Positions 1 through 6,067 of a DNA stretch of 18,704 bases are shown in pieces. The first letter of the stretch is position 1. Each line of letters begins with the position of its first letter. The stretch spans positions 1 through 18,704 of the forward strand of contig JBEKTY010000158.1 of NCBI GenBank assembly GCA_049515555.1, read 5' to 3'. The notes beneath the pieces are model-generated. The model was not told the origin of the DNA. It saw only the letters and a program-made list of their open reading frames with translations, and searched no databases. The position numbers and the translations under genes are program-made. This stretch comes from JBEKTY01 sp049515555. Its GTDB lineage: Bacteria; Planctomycetota; Planctomycetia; Pirellulales; Thermoguttaceae.

Positions 1-1
1 T

Positions 2-208
2 TTCATGGAGGCCTCCCAGGTGCCGAACCTCGTGGACCGAAACATCGTGTGGGGGGCCAATGGCAACGGCATCTACCAGCACGACTGCGACGAGTTGCTC
101 ATCCTTCACAACCTCGTGGGCCAGAGCACCGACGCCGGGATTCGGATGCAGATATGCCAGGGGCGCATGGTCGGTGGGCGGCTCACCACGGCCACACGCA
201 GCAGCTAA
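2..208 (+). CDS. C-terminal fragment of a right-handed beta-helix (pectate-lyase-like) protein, 5' partial
   Basis: The gene enters from outside the window and stops at TAA 206-208. The visible residues (for example NIVWGANGNGIYQHDCDE, then LLILHNLVGQSTDAGIRM) have the alternating short-strand/turn pattern with Asn and Gly turns of parallel beta-helix repeats in secreted polysaccharide-active planctomycete proteins. Such proteins usually run on for many more coils after the motif seen here, so the end at ATRSS looks premature. This fits the other shortened genes downstream. The DUF1080 gene starts 21 nt later in the same direction, so the two probably share a transcript. The substrate cannot be told. 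The fold assignment rests on pattern recognition of about 68 residues and is moderately sure. Confidence 0.55.
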   Translation, partial: FMEASQVPNLVDRNIVWGANGNGIYQHDCDELLILHNLVGQSTDAGIRMQICQGRMVGGRLTTATRSS

Positions 209-229
209 ACAACCAACAGGAGACCACTG

Positions 230-1009
230 ATGAGCAAACGCAACAGGATTCGGACGGCAAGGTTCGCACTATGGTTGGTCCAGGTCGGCATGTCGGTCGG
301 CGTCTGCATGGCGGCGGAGCAACTCAAGATCGTGGAAACCACGCCCGGCAAGCCGCCCTCGGACGCGATTGTGCTCTTCGACGGCGACAGCACCGATGCC
401 TTCCTGAACGTCAAGGGCACACCCTGCCAGTGGCCGGTCGTGGATGGGGCCATGGTCGTCAAGGACGGCTTTATCGTGTCGAAGCTGCACTTCCGTGATG
501 CCCAGATCCACGTAGAGTTCGCCGTGCCCGACGAGGGGAAGAAGGGAGGCTGGGCAGGCAACAGCGGCGTCTACATCTTTGGCATGTACGAGATGCAGAT
601 CCTCAACTCCTACAACAATCCGGTCGAGCCCAAGGAGACGTTGGGGGCTCTGTACGGCATTTCACCGCCGCTGGTCAACGTCGCTCGGAAGCCCGGCGAG
701 TGGCAGGTCTATGACATTGTTTACACCGCCCCCCGCCGCGACGACAAGGGCAAGGTGGCCCAGCCAGGCGAGATCACGGCGATGCTCAACGGCGTACTGG
801 TGCAACACAAGGCCCATTTCACTGAGAGCATCTCTCGATGGAATCCGTTGGTCTACCAAAACACAGCTTATACGGACAAGATTCGGGCGAGCATCCTCAA
901 GACGGGCTGCGGCCCGCTCTTTCTGCAAGACCACCACGGCAGCCCGGTGCGGTTTCGCAACATCTGGCTCAGGCCGCTGGACGACAAGGCCAAGCTATTT
1001 CGCGAGTGA
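230..1009 (+). CDS. Secreted DUF1080 / 3-keto-disaccharide hydrolase-domain protein
   Basis: The 259-residue product starts with a basic stretch and a hydrophobic segment (about residues 11-29, ending CMAA) that looks like a Sec signal peptide. A single DUF1080 (3-keto-disaccharide hydrolase, concanavalin/LamG-like fold) domain follows. Family landmarks are present in order: IVLFDGDSTDAF, GNSGVYIFGMYEMQIL, GALYGISPPLVNVARKPGEW, LNGVLVQH and GPLFLQDHHGSPVRFRNIW. The length is usual for single-domain members and the domain looks complete. An AGGAG at 218-222 lies 7 nt before the ATG and fixes the start. Known family members cleave 3-keto-glycosides or serve as sugar-binding modules; which role applies here is not visible. 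The flanking secreted genes suggest a polysaccharide-use cluster. Confidence 0.9.
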   Translation: MSKRNRIRTARFALWLVQVGMSVGVCMAAEQLKIVETTPGKPPSDAIVLFDGDSTDAFLNVKGTPCQWPVVDGAMVVKDGFIVSKLHFRDAQIHVEFAVPDEGKKGGWAGNSGVYIFGMYEMQILNSYNNPVEPKETLGALYGISPPLVNVARKPGEWQVYDIVYTAPRRDDKGKVAQPGEITAMLNGVLVQHKAHFTESISRWNPLVYQNTAYTDKIRASILKTGCGPLFLQDHHGSPVRFRNIWLRPLDDKAKLFRE

Positions 1010-1015
1010 GGCAAC

Positions 1016-1216
1016 ATGAAGTCTCTGCTCCGAACCGTGTTTCTGACCCTTGTCCTGGTACCGCAGCCAGTCAATGCGGTGGCCAGGGACGGTCGGGAAA
1101 CAGGCCCACCGACTCCACCGACCATCCAGTTCTCAGAAGACCAGCAACATGTGACCATCGAAAGCCAGCAGGGACGATGGACCCTCGTGCGCGCGGTGAT
1201 CAGTCCGTGGGACTAG
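1016..1216 (+). CDS. Short secreted hypothetical protein, probably a truncated gene
   Basis: This is a 66-residue reading frame 6 nt after the DUF1080 stop. Residues 1-21 (MKSLLRTVFLTLVLVPQPVNA) form a clear signal peptide with an A-x-A-like cleavage region. The mature part is only about 45 residues, and its segment IQFSEDQQHVTIESQQGRW resembles the first strands of a larger secreted beta-rich enzyme. The frame then stops abruptly at SPWD. It may be the N-terminal stub of a deleted glycan-active gene, like its neighbours, or a genuine small secreted protein. I do not recognise a family. The signal peptide is seen directly; the truncation is inferred. Confidence 0.45.
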   Translation: MKSLLRTVFLTLVLVPQPVNAVARDGRETGPPTPPTIQFSEDQQHVTIESQQGRWTLVRAVISPWD

Positions 1217-1237
1217 CAAAGCAACAGAAGGTGACGC

Positions 1238-1783
1238 ATGCACAAGGTAGTTCTGGCAGGGCTTACGGCAGCTTCTCTTTGGGCCGTGGCATTCGTTGGA
1301 CAGCCTGCGACTGCCGCCGAAGGGACTCGGCGCGCGGAATACCGCGACGGGCGTCCGGCTGCGAGATACCGGCTGGAGGCTGTTGATCATGGCATTCTGC
1401 TCCATCACGGCGACGGGCCGGAGAAGTGCGACATCCTCGGGGCCAGGGACGTTTGGGTCTACGAAGCCAACGGCACCTACTACATGCACTACGACGCGGC
1501 TGGCCCCAAGGGCAGGCTGGCGGCGCTCGCCACGAGCAAGGATTTGATCCACTGGCAGAAGAAGGGCCCGGTGTTGGAACTGGGCAAGGGCGGGGAGAAC
1601 GACTCGGCCTCGGCGCACATCATCGGCCTGCCTTCGGTGTTGCGAGTGGGCAATCGGCTGGCGGTCTTCTACGATGCCAACGCTGAGGCGAAGATGCCCG
1701 TGGGCGTCAATAGTCACATGAACCGCGACATCGGCCTGGCTTGGCTCAGATTGCCGCTCCTACCGCCCACTCAAGAGAAGTGA
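1238..1783 (+). pseudogene. Secreted GH43/GH130-like beta-propeller protein with an apparent internal deletion
   Basis: Residues 1-27 form a signal peptide ending ATAA. Next comes the first blade of a five-bladed propeller glycosidase-like protein: ARDVWVYEANGTYYMHYDAA, then LAALATSKDLIHWQKKGPVL and the motif ENDSASA. In such proteins roughly 150-250 more residues of blades follow. Here the frame jumps directly to PSVLRVGNRLAVFYDA and a plausible native C-terminus (SHMNRDIGLAWLRLPLLPP). The product is only 181 residues, about half the usual size, and the reading frame stays open across the joint near nt 1620-1635. A GAAGGTGA ribosome-binding site precedes the ATG. The product is unlikely to be an active enzyme. 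GH family membership is uncertain because only the outer blades remain. Confidence 0.6.
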
Positions 1784-1788
1784 AGACT

Positions 1789-2532
1789 ATGGCATCAACC
1801 GCTTCCTCACTCCAAGACAAGATCGCTCTCGTGACGGGCGGCAGCAGAGGCATTGGCAGAGCCACGGCGCTGGCGTTGGCAAGCGCCGGTGCCCGCGTGG
1901 CCGTCAACTACAGGACCCGTGCGGCAGATGCGGAGGCCGTCTGCACCGAGATCAGAAGCCAGGGCGGCCATGCCGTCGTCGTGCACGCCGACGTCTCCAT
2001 CGCCGCTCAGGTCGCCGAGATGGTCCGGCAGGTCGAAAGTCAGCTTGGACCAATCTCCATCCTGGTGAACAACGCGGGCATCTCAGTGCTGCAACCGTTC
2101 GACCAGATCACCGAGCAAGACTGGGACGAAGTGCTGACGGCCAACCTGAAATCGGTGTTCCTGGTGACACAGGCTGTGCTGCCGGGGATGCGGGCGGCCC
2201 GGTGGGGCCGGATCATCAACCTATCATCCGTCGCGGCGCAGACGGGCGGCGTGATCGGCCCGCACTACGCCGCGTCGAAGGCGGGCATCCACGGGTTGAC
2301 GCACTCGTATGCGAATCTGCTGGCGAAGGAGGGGATTACCGTTAACGCCATCGCCCCGGCGCTGATCGAAACGGACATGATGCGGGACAATCCGCGCGCC
2401 CGGCCGGAACTGATCCCCGTGGGCCGATTTGGCACGGTGGACGAGGTGGCCGACGTGGTGGTGATGGTGGCCACCAACGGCTACATCACCGGCCAGACGG
2501 TCAATGTCAACGGCGGGTGGTACATGAGCTGA
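1789..2532 (+). CDS. Short-chain dehydrogenase/reductase, FabG-like 3-oxoacyl-ACP reductase type
   Basis: The 247-residue classical SDR has the NAD(P)-binding TGGSRGIG motif (residues 16-23), NNAG (94-97), an active-site Asn near 119, catalytic Ser in NLSSVAA (146-147) and YAASK (Tyr160, Lys164). Length and motif spacing match FabG exactly. The ATG at 1789 is preferred over an in-frame TTG at 1741, because the earlier start would overlap the upstream gene by 43 nt and add a tail unlike the family. It follows the deleted propeller gene by 5 nt, suggesting co-transcription. SDRs of this type reduce 3-oxoacyl-ACP or oxidise sugars and alcohols. The setting makes a sugar or polyol substrate as likely as fatty-acid synthesis. 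Unlike its neighbours the gene looks intact. Confidence 0.9.
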   Translation: MASTASSLQDKIALVTGGSRGIGRATALALASAGARVAVNYRTRAADAEAVCTEIRSQGGHAVVVHADVSIAAQVAEMVRQVESQLGPISILVNNAGISVLQPFDQITEQDWDEVLTANLKSVFLVTQAVLPGMRAARWGRIINLSSVAAQTGGVIGPHYAASKAGIHGLTHSYANLLAKEGITVNAIAPALIETDMMRDNPRARPELIPVGRFGTVDEVADVVVMVATNGYITGQTVNVNGGWYMS

Positions 2533-2541
2533 GGGCGCACC

Positions 2542-3318
2542 ATGATCCTTCACTGCGACATGGACGCCTTCTACGCCTCGGTCGAGGAGCGCGACCGGCC
2601 GGAACTGGTCGGCAAGCCGGTCATCGTGGGCGGCTCGCCGGAGAAGCGGGGCGTGGTCTCAGCGGCGAATTACGTGGCCCGGAAGTACGGCATCCACAGC
2701 GCCATGCCCTCGGCCACCGCACACCGACTTTGTCCCCAAGGCATCTACCTGCCACCCAGGATCGGCTACTATGCCGAGGTTTCCCGCCAGATCCGCGAAA
2801 TCTTCGAGCGGTTCACACCGCTGGTTGAACCGCTGTCGCTGGACGAAGCCTTCCTGGACGTGACCGGCAGTGAGCACCTGTTCGGCCCGGCCGTCGAGAT
2901 CGGGAAGAAGATCAAGCAGGCGATCCACAAAGAGCTTCGGCTGGTGGCGTCCGTGGGCGTGGCCCCCAACAAGTTCCTGGCCAAGATCGCCAGCGACCTG
3001 AAGAAGCCCGATGCCCTGGTCGTCGTGGAGCCGGACAAGGTGCAGGAGTTCCTCGATCCTCTGCCGGTCGAGCGGCTTTGGGGCGTCGGCAAGCAGAGCA
3101 GCAAGGTCTTTCAGGGGCTGGGTAGAGGCCACCAGGGATATCACGGGAGGATGCCGACCATCGCCAGCAGCCGGGCCGCAGCCCCACCGTACCACGGGCG
3201 TACCACACGGCGGAGACAAGGCCAACCTACCATGCTTAGACCACGCTTAGGGCCTATTTTCGTGGTACAAACGTGGTACGGAGCCCGGAATGCACTAATG
3301 CAAGGCTGGCAGGGCTGA
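2542..3318 (+). pseudogene. dinB: DNA polymerase IV (Y family), 3'-truncated
   Basis: Residues 1-194 are clear DinB: CDMDAFYASVE with catalytic Asp6, steric-gate region FY (10-11), SLDEAFLDVTG with Asp101/Glu102, and SVGVAPNKFLAKIASDLKKP, ending at VERLWGVGKQSSKVFQGLG in the first helix-hairpin-helix. From nt 3124 the sequence no longer matches: the last 64 residues (RGHQGYHGRM onward) are rich in Arg, Pro and Gly and resemble no polymerase. Pol IV normally has 350-410 residues, so the thumb remainder and the whole little-finger DNA-binding domain are missing. Translesion synthesis would be lost or crippled. The start is 9 nt after the reductase stop. The break lies about 230 bp from tRNA-Phe with repeated motifs between, so loss through integration or excision at the tRNA is plausible. 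Confidence 0.85.
3187..3281. repeat. 20-bp inverted repeat made of doubled GTACCAC motifs, next to tRNA-Phe
   Basis: Positions 3187-3206 (CCGTACCACG, GGC, GTACCAC) match the reverse complement of 3262-3281 (CCGTACCACG, TTT, GTACCAC), differing only in the middle three bases. Each arm holds two GTACCAC copies 11 bp apart, about one helix turn. Between the arms TGCTTAG (from 3231) and CGCTTAG (from 3243) form a second, 12-bp-spaced direct pair. Paired motifs at helical spacing beside the 3' end of a tRNA gene recall arm-type sites for a tyrosine integrase. They could instead be the ends of a small mobile element. No integrase gene remains. Confidence 0.5.
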
Positions 3319-3356
3319 ATCAGCAAAGCGTTTGTAATAAACGACTTAGCTATTAG

Positions 3357-3429
3357 TGGACAGGGCCGGGGTTGAACCGGCGACACCTGGATTTTCAGTC
3401 CAGTGCTCTACCAACTGAGCTACCTGTCC
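3357..3429 (-). tRNA. tRNA-Phe (anticodon GAA)
   Basis: Read on the minus strand the cloverleaf is complete: acceptor GGACAGG/CCTGTCC, T8 A9, D stem GCTC/GAGC with GG in the loop, anticodon stem CTGGA/TCCAG around loop CTGAAAA (anticodon GAA), variable GTGTC, T stem GCCGG/CCGGC with loop TTCAACC, and discriminator A. The length is 73 nt. CCA is not encoded after the discriminator (CTAATA follows), so it must be added enzymatically. A sigma-70-like promoter lies just upstream. The 3' end faces the truncated dinB, the side where integrative elements commonly insert. Confidence 0.97.
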
Positions 3430-3459
3430 CTCGCGCACGGGCGCCCGTGGGCGAGGCTT

Positions 3460-3489
3460 ATCCTAATGGATTCCCCCGGCGGTTGTCAA
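3460..3489 (-). promoter_or_regulatory. Sigma-70-type promoter of tRNA-Phe
   Basis: On the minus strand TTGACA (3489-3484) is followed, after 18 bp, by TAGGAT (3465-3460). Transcription would start near 3453, giving a leader of about 24 nt to the tRNA 5' end at 3429. The -35 box is perfect and the -10 box matches 4 of 6. The heptamer array at 3503-3561 begins 14 bp upstream of the -35 box. Confidence 0.7.
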
Positions 3490-3502
3490 TTAGCAGGGGA
3501 GC

Positions 3503-3561
3503 AGTGGGGAGTGGGGAGTGGGGAGTGGGGAGTGGGGAGTGGGGAGTGGGGAGTGGGGAGG
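3503..3561. repeat. Heptamer tandem array, unit AGTGGGG, about eight copies
   Basis: The 7-bp unit AGTGGGG repeats without a break from 3503 to about 3558 and decays into G-rich sequence. It lies in the 290-bp space between tRNA-Phe and the end of the ExeA-like gene. A second array (3689-3716) and several scattered TCCGTG words share this gap, and no gene is visible in it. Such heptameric tracts recall short tandem repeats known from cyanobacterial genomes. Confidence 0.9.
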
Positions 3562-3688
3562 GGGCAGCCATGTCGCGGTCGGCCCCGGATGGAACCACGG
3601 TCCGTGGCTAGTCCGTGTTCAATCTGTGGCCGCCCTGCTGCGGGGTCAATTGAAAGCGGCTTTCGCCCGTTGAATCCGTGGCCCGCCA

Positions 3689-3716
3689 CCCTCGTCCCTC
3701 GTCCCTCGTCCCTCGC
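3689..3716. repeat. Heptamer tandem array, unit CCCTCGT, four copies, abutting a stop codon
   Basis: Copies run 3689-3695, 3696-3702, 3703-3709 and 3710-3716 (the last ends in C). The array stops 2 bp from the stop codon (3719-3721, minus) of the ExeA-like gene, so it forms the start of that gene's 3' untranslated region. Confidence 0.9.
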
Positions 3717-3718
3717 CA

Positions 3719-4531
3719 CTACTCCGGGACGACGGCCACCAGCTCGCGGCAGACGGACTCGAAATGCTCGGCCGTGAGCGTCCGCTGCTCCTCGGCAAAG
3801 CCAATTAAGAGGGCCAGATCGCAGAGGCGGTTGATTTGCCGGGCGATGCCGTGGGTCAGCTCGTGGATGGCGGTCATGGCCGCGGGCTCGATGATCGGCC
3901 GAGTGGCCCCGGCCACGCGCAGCCGATGGCTGACATAGTCGGCGGTCTCTTGCGGATGGAAGGGCCGCAGCAGGCACTTTACGCCCAGCCGCTCGTCGAG
4001 CTGCGGCATTCGATCGAGCGTGGTGAGGATTCCCGGCTGGCCCGCCAGCACGAGCGTCAGCCCGGGGCGGCCCTCGGGGCCGAGGTTCATCAAGAGTCGC
4101 AGCGTTTCCAGCGTGTGGACGTTATGGATCAGGTGGGCCTCGTCGACCAGCAGGATGGCGTGCCGGCCTTGCTCGGCGTTTTCGGTCAGGAAGCGCTCGA
4201 TGCGGCGGATGCTGTGGCTCACGCCGCCGGCGGTCGAGTCGCCGTCGAGGGCCTCGGCCAGGTAGGCCAGCAGCTCGTCGGTGGCCATCTGCGGATAGAC
4301 CAGCCGCACGAAGGGCGAGCAGGCCTCGCCGAGCATGGTGCGGAGCAGGGCGGCCAGCAGGGTCTTGCCGCTGCCGGCGGCGCCGGCCAGCAGGGCCCCG
4401 CCGCGGCGGTTCTCCACGGCGTAGCGGAGCTTCAGCAGTGCCGCCTGGTGCGACTCGCAGGGGTAATAGAATTGCGGATCGGCGTGGTTCTCGAACGGCT
4501 TCTGACGGAGCTGCCAGTAGGATTCATACAT
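3719..4531 (-). CDS. ExeA/GspA-like AAA ATPase
   Basis: The 270-residue P-loop ATPase opens with the ExeA/TniB-type signature MYESYWQLRQKPFEN, followed by DPQFYYPCESHQAAL. Walker A is GAAGSGKT (residues 50-57), Walker B is ILLVDEAH (126-133) and the sensor strand is LVLAGQPG near 160-167. A helical C-terminal lid includes HGIARQINRLCDLAL. No transmembrane segment or peptidoglycan-binding domain follows, unlike full-length Aeromonas ExeA. It starts 6 nt after the stop of the CpsD-like gene, so the two are almost surely co-transcribed. ExeA relatives power remodelling for secretin assembly or act as DNA-linked ATPases. With a membrane-anchored partner and a CpsD-like protein, an envelope or polysaccharide-export role is likelier than transposition. 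The substrate is unknown. Confidence 0.88.
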   Translation of the reverse strand: MYESYWQLRQKPFENHADPQFYYPCESHQAALLKLRYAVENRRGGALLAGAAGSGKTLLAALLRTMLGEACSPFVRLVYPQMATDELLAYLAEALDGDSTAGGVSHSIRRIERFLTENAEQGRHAILLVDEAHLIHNVHTLETLRLLMNLGPEGRPGLTLVLAGQPGILTTLDRMPQLDERLGVKCLLRPFHPQETADYVSHRLRVAGATRPIIEPAAMTAIHELTHGIARQINRLCDLALLIGFAEEQRTLTAEHFESVCRELVAVVPE

Positions 4532-4537
4532 GATGAT

Positions 4538-5962
4538 TCACCGGGCGACGAAGTTCTGGATGGTGCCCGCGTGGCGGGCGCCGGCCGCGGCCAGCTCGGC
4601 CAGCAGGGCGGCCAATTGGTCGGGCGTGGTGCGGCGGACGTCTTGGACGAGGACCACGGCCTGGACGTGTCGGGCCAGGGCGGCGGCCGTGGTGGCTGCG
4701 GCGGCCGGCCCGCCGTGAAACGGACCGAGGTCCACGAGCACGACGTCGAAGTTCCGCGCCAGCAGGTCCAGGCTGGCGGTGACTTGGGCCGCGCCGAGCG
4801 TGACGCCGGCCGGCGGGCTGCCGGGCTTCTGCCAGGGCAGCACGGCCATGCGGTCGGCGATCGATTCGATAACCGCCTCTTCCAGCGGCAATTGGCCGCC
4901 GAGCACGTCTTGCCAGCCGAAGTGCGGCAGCAGACCCAGCGATCGGGCCAGCTTGGCCTCGGCCGCACGGCCATCGACCAGCGCGACGCGGAGTCCTTGG
5001 CCGGCGAGTCGCTTTGCGGCGACCAGGAGCAGCGTGGTCACTCCCTCGCCGGCCTGCCAGCTTGCAAAGCCCAGCAGCTTGCGGCCCGAGCCAACGATCT
5101 CCGCCAGGCCGGCCGCCAGTTGGTCCAGCGGTGCGGCGGCGCCGCTCTGAAGGCGGCTGGTAATGGTGGGCCAGGCCAGGGCGTCTACCTGCAACATGGG
5201 TCGCCAGGGCGCGGCGGGCGCCGGCCCGGGCTCGCACGGCGGCAATGCCGCCGCCTGGGCGTCCACCAATTCGACAGGGGCCGCCGTGGCAGTATCCTGC
5301 CCGGCCGGGGCAGTCTCCTCTGCGGCCCAGACCGGCGTCGCGGCCGGCAGGCCGAGGTCGGTCGGCGGCAGGCCGAGGTCGGTCGGCCAGACCGCGGACA
5401 GGCCGTCGGGTATCGTGGGGCCGGGCTCGGCCAAGGGCGGCACGGCACTGCTGGACAAGCCAGCAGTGGCACCCAATGTCGACGGCAGGCCAGCAGTGGC
5501 ACCCAATGTCGACGGCAAGCCAGCAGTGGCACCCAATGTCGACGGCAAGCCAGCAGTGGCACCGAGTGCCGGCACAGAAACGGGAAATTCGGGTTCCTGA
5601 CCCGTGGCCGAGTTTCCACCTGCATCGGACAGTTTAGGTTTCGCTTCGTGAATATCGGGCCCGTCCGCGTGAACGGTTCCGGGTGAACGGACCAGATCGG
5701 CCAGCAGGTCATCGAGCGATATGCCGATTCGCACGGCCTGCGCCGGGCGGGCGGAGGCAGGCTCGGCCTTGGCATGGGGCGGTGGGACGGCAGATTTTGC
5801 GGCGTCGTCCGACCGGCAGACCACGGCGTCGCTCGGCCGGCAGACCGTGGCGTCGCTTGACGCAGATACCGTCGCAACGACTTCCGGTTCCGGTTCCGGC
5901 AGCCCCAGGCCCGTGGCCCGCCGGGCAAAGGCCCTAATAATTGACTGGTCCAGAGCGGTCAT
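4538..5962 (-). CDS. CpsD/BY-kinase-like protein with degenerate Walker A and long repetitive linker
   Basis: With the ATG at 5962 (MTALDQSIIRAFARR) the product has 474 residues. Residues from about 280 to the end form a MinD/CpsD-type fold: KLLGFASWQAGEGVTTLLLV near 295-310, LRVALVDGRAAEAKLARSLG, and FDVVLVDLGPFHGG near 405. The P-loop reads GEGVTT where active bacterial tyrosine kinases have GEGKTT, so the ATP-binding Lys is missing, and there is no C-terminal tyrosine cluster. This suggests a pseudokinase or scaffold. The first 250 residues are a Pro/Ala-rich linker expanded by in-frame repeats (four copies of LGATAGLPST near 128-167; two of a 7-residue DLGLPPT-type unit). A longer frame exists to 6019, but it is only translated octamer repeat. 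The preceding membrane-protein gene lies about 100 bp upstream and the ATPase gene follows directly. Confidence 0.75.
   Translation of the reverse strand: MTALDQSIIRAFARRATGLGLPEPEPEVVATVSASSDATVCRPSDAVVCRSDDAAKSAVPPPHAKAEPASARPAQAVRIGISLDDLLADLVRSPGTVHADGPDIHEAKPKLSDAGGNSATGQEPEFPVSVPALGATAGLPSTLGATAGLPSTLGATAGLPSTLGATAGLSSSAVPPLAEPGPTIPDGLSAVWPTDLGLPPTDLGLPAATPVWAAEETAPAGQDTATAAPVELVDAQAAALPPCEPGPAPAAPWRPMLQVDALAWPTITSRLQSGAAAPLDQLAAGLAEIVGSGRKLLGFASWQAGEGVTTLLLVAAKRLAGQGLRVALVDGRAAEAKLARSLGLLPHFGWQDVLGGQLPLEEAVIESIADRMAVLPWQKPGSPPAGVTLGAAQVTASLDLLARNFDVVLVDLGPFHGGPAAAATTAAALARHVQAVVLVQDVRRTTPDQLAALLAELAAAGARHAGTIQNFVAR
5461..5580. repeat. 30-bp direct repeat, four copies, inside the CpsD-like gene
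   Basis: Units start at 5461, 5491, 5521 and 5551 with CAGCAGTGGCACCCAATGTC followed by GACGGCAAGC. The first three are nearly identical and the fourth diverges in its second half. They are contiguous without spacers and in frame, coding the decapeptide LGATAGLPST. An adjacent exact 21-bp duplication (5345-5365 and 5366-5386) expands the same linker. Confidence 0.95.
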
Positions 5963-5966
5963 CTTC

Positions 5967-6067
5967 GGGGATTTGGGGATTTTGGGATTTGGGGATTTGG
6001 GCCACTCGCCACTCGCCACTCACCACTCGCCACTCCTCCCTTCTGACTCCTAACTTCTGACTCCTAG
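5967..6067. repeat. Composite array of three unrelated short tandem repeats filling an intergenic gap
   Basis: Three families stand side by side: four 7-9-bp units of the GGGGATTT type (5967-5998), five heptamers of the GCCACTC type (6001-6035), and two 14-bp units TTCTGACTCCTAAC / TTCTGACTCCTAG (6041-6067). Together they make up nearly all DNA between the CpsD-like start (5962) and the stop of the membrane-protein gene. That stop (TAG on the minus strand, 6066-6064) is inside the last 14-bp unit. Confidence 0.9.

Noticed and set aside
3125..3318. Tail of the dinB frame as a new fused domain
   Set aside because: It is low-complexity Arg/Pro/Gly translation across inverted repeats and looks like readthrough into non-coding DNA.
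3719..4531. ExeA-like ATPase as TniB of a Tn7-like transposon
   Set aside because: No transposase, TniQ or transposon ends are nearby, and the partners are a CpsD-like protein and a membrane protein.
5461..5580. Regular 30-bp repeats resembling a CRISPR array
   Set aside because: The copies are contiguous without spacers, in frame, and encode a decapeptide repeat in a linker; no cas genes are present.
3836..5686. Long plus-strand open frame of 616 codons
   Set aside because: It is the antisense shadow of the ExeA-like and CpsD-like genes; its Gly/Gln/Arg-rich translation has no domain, whereas the minus strand has clear motifs.
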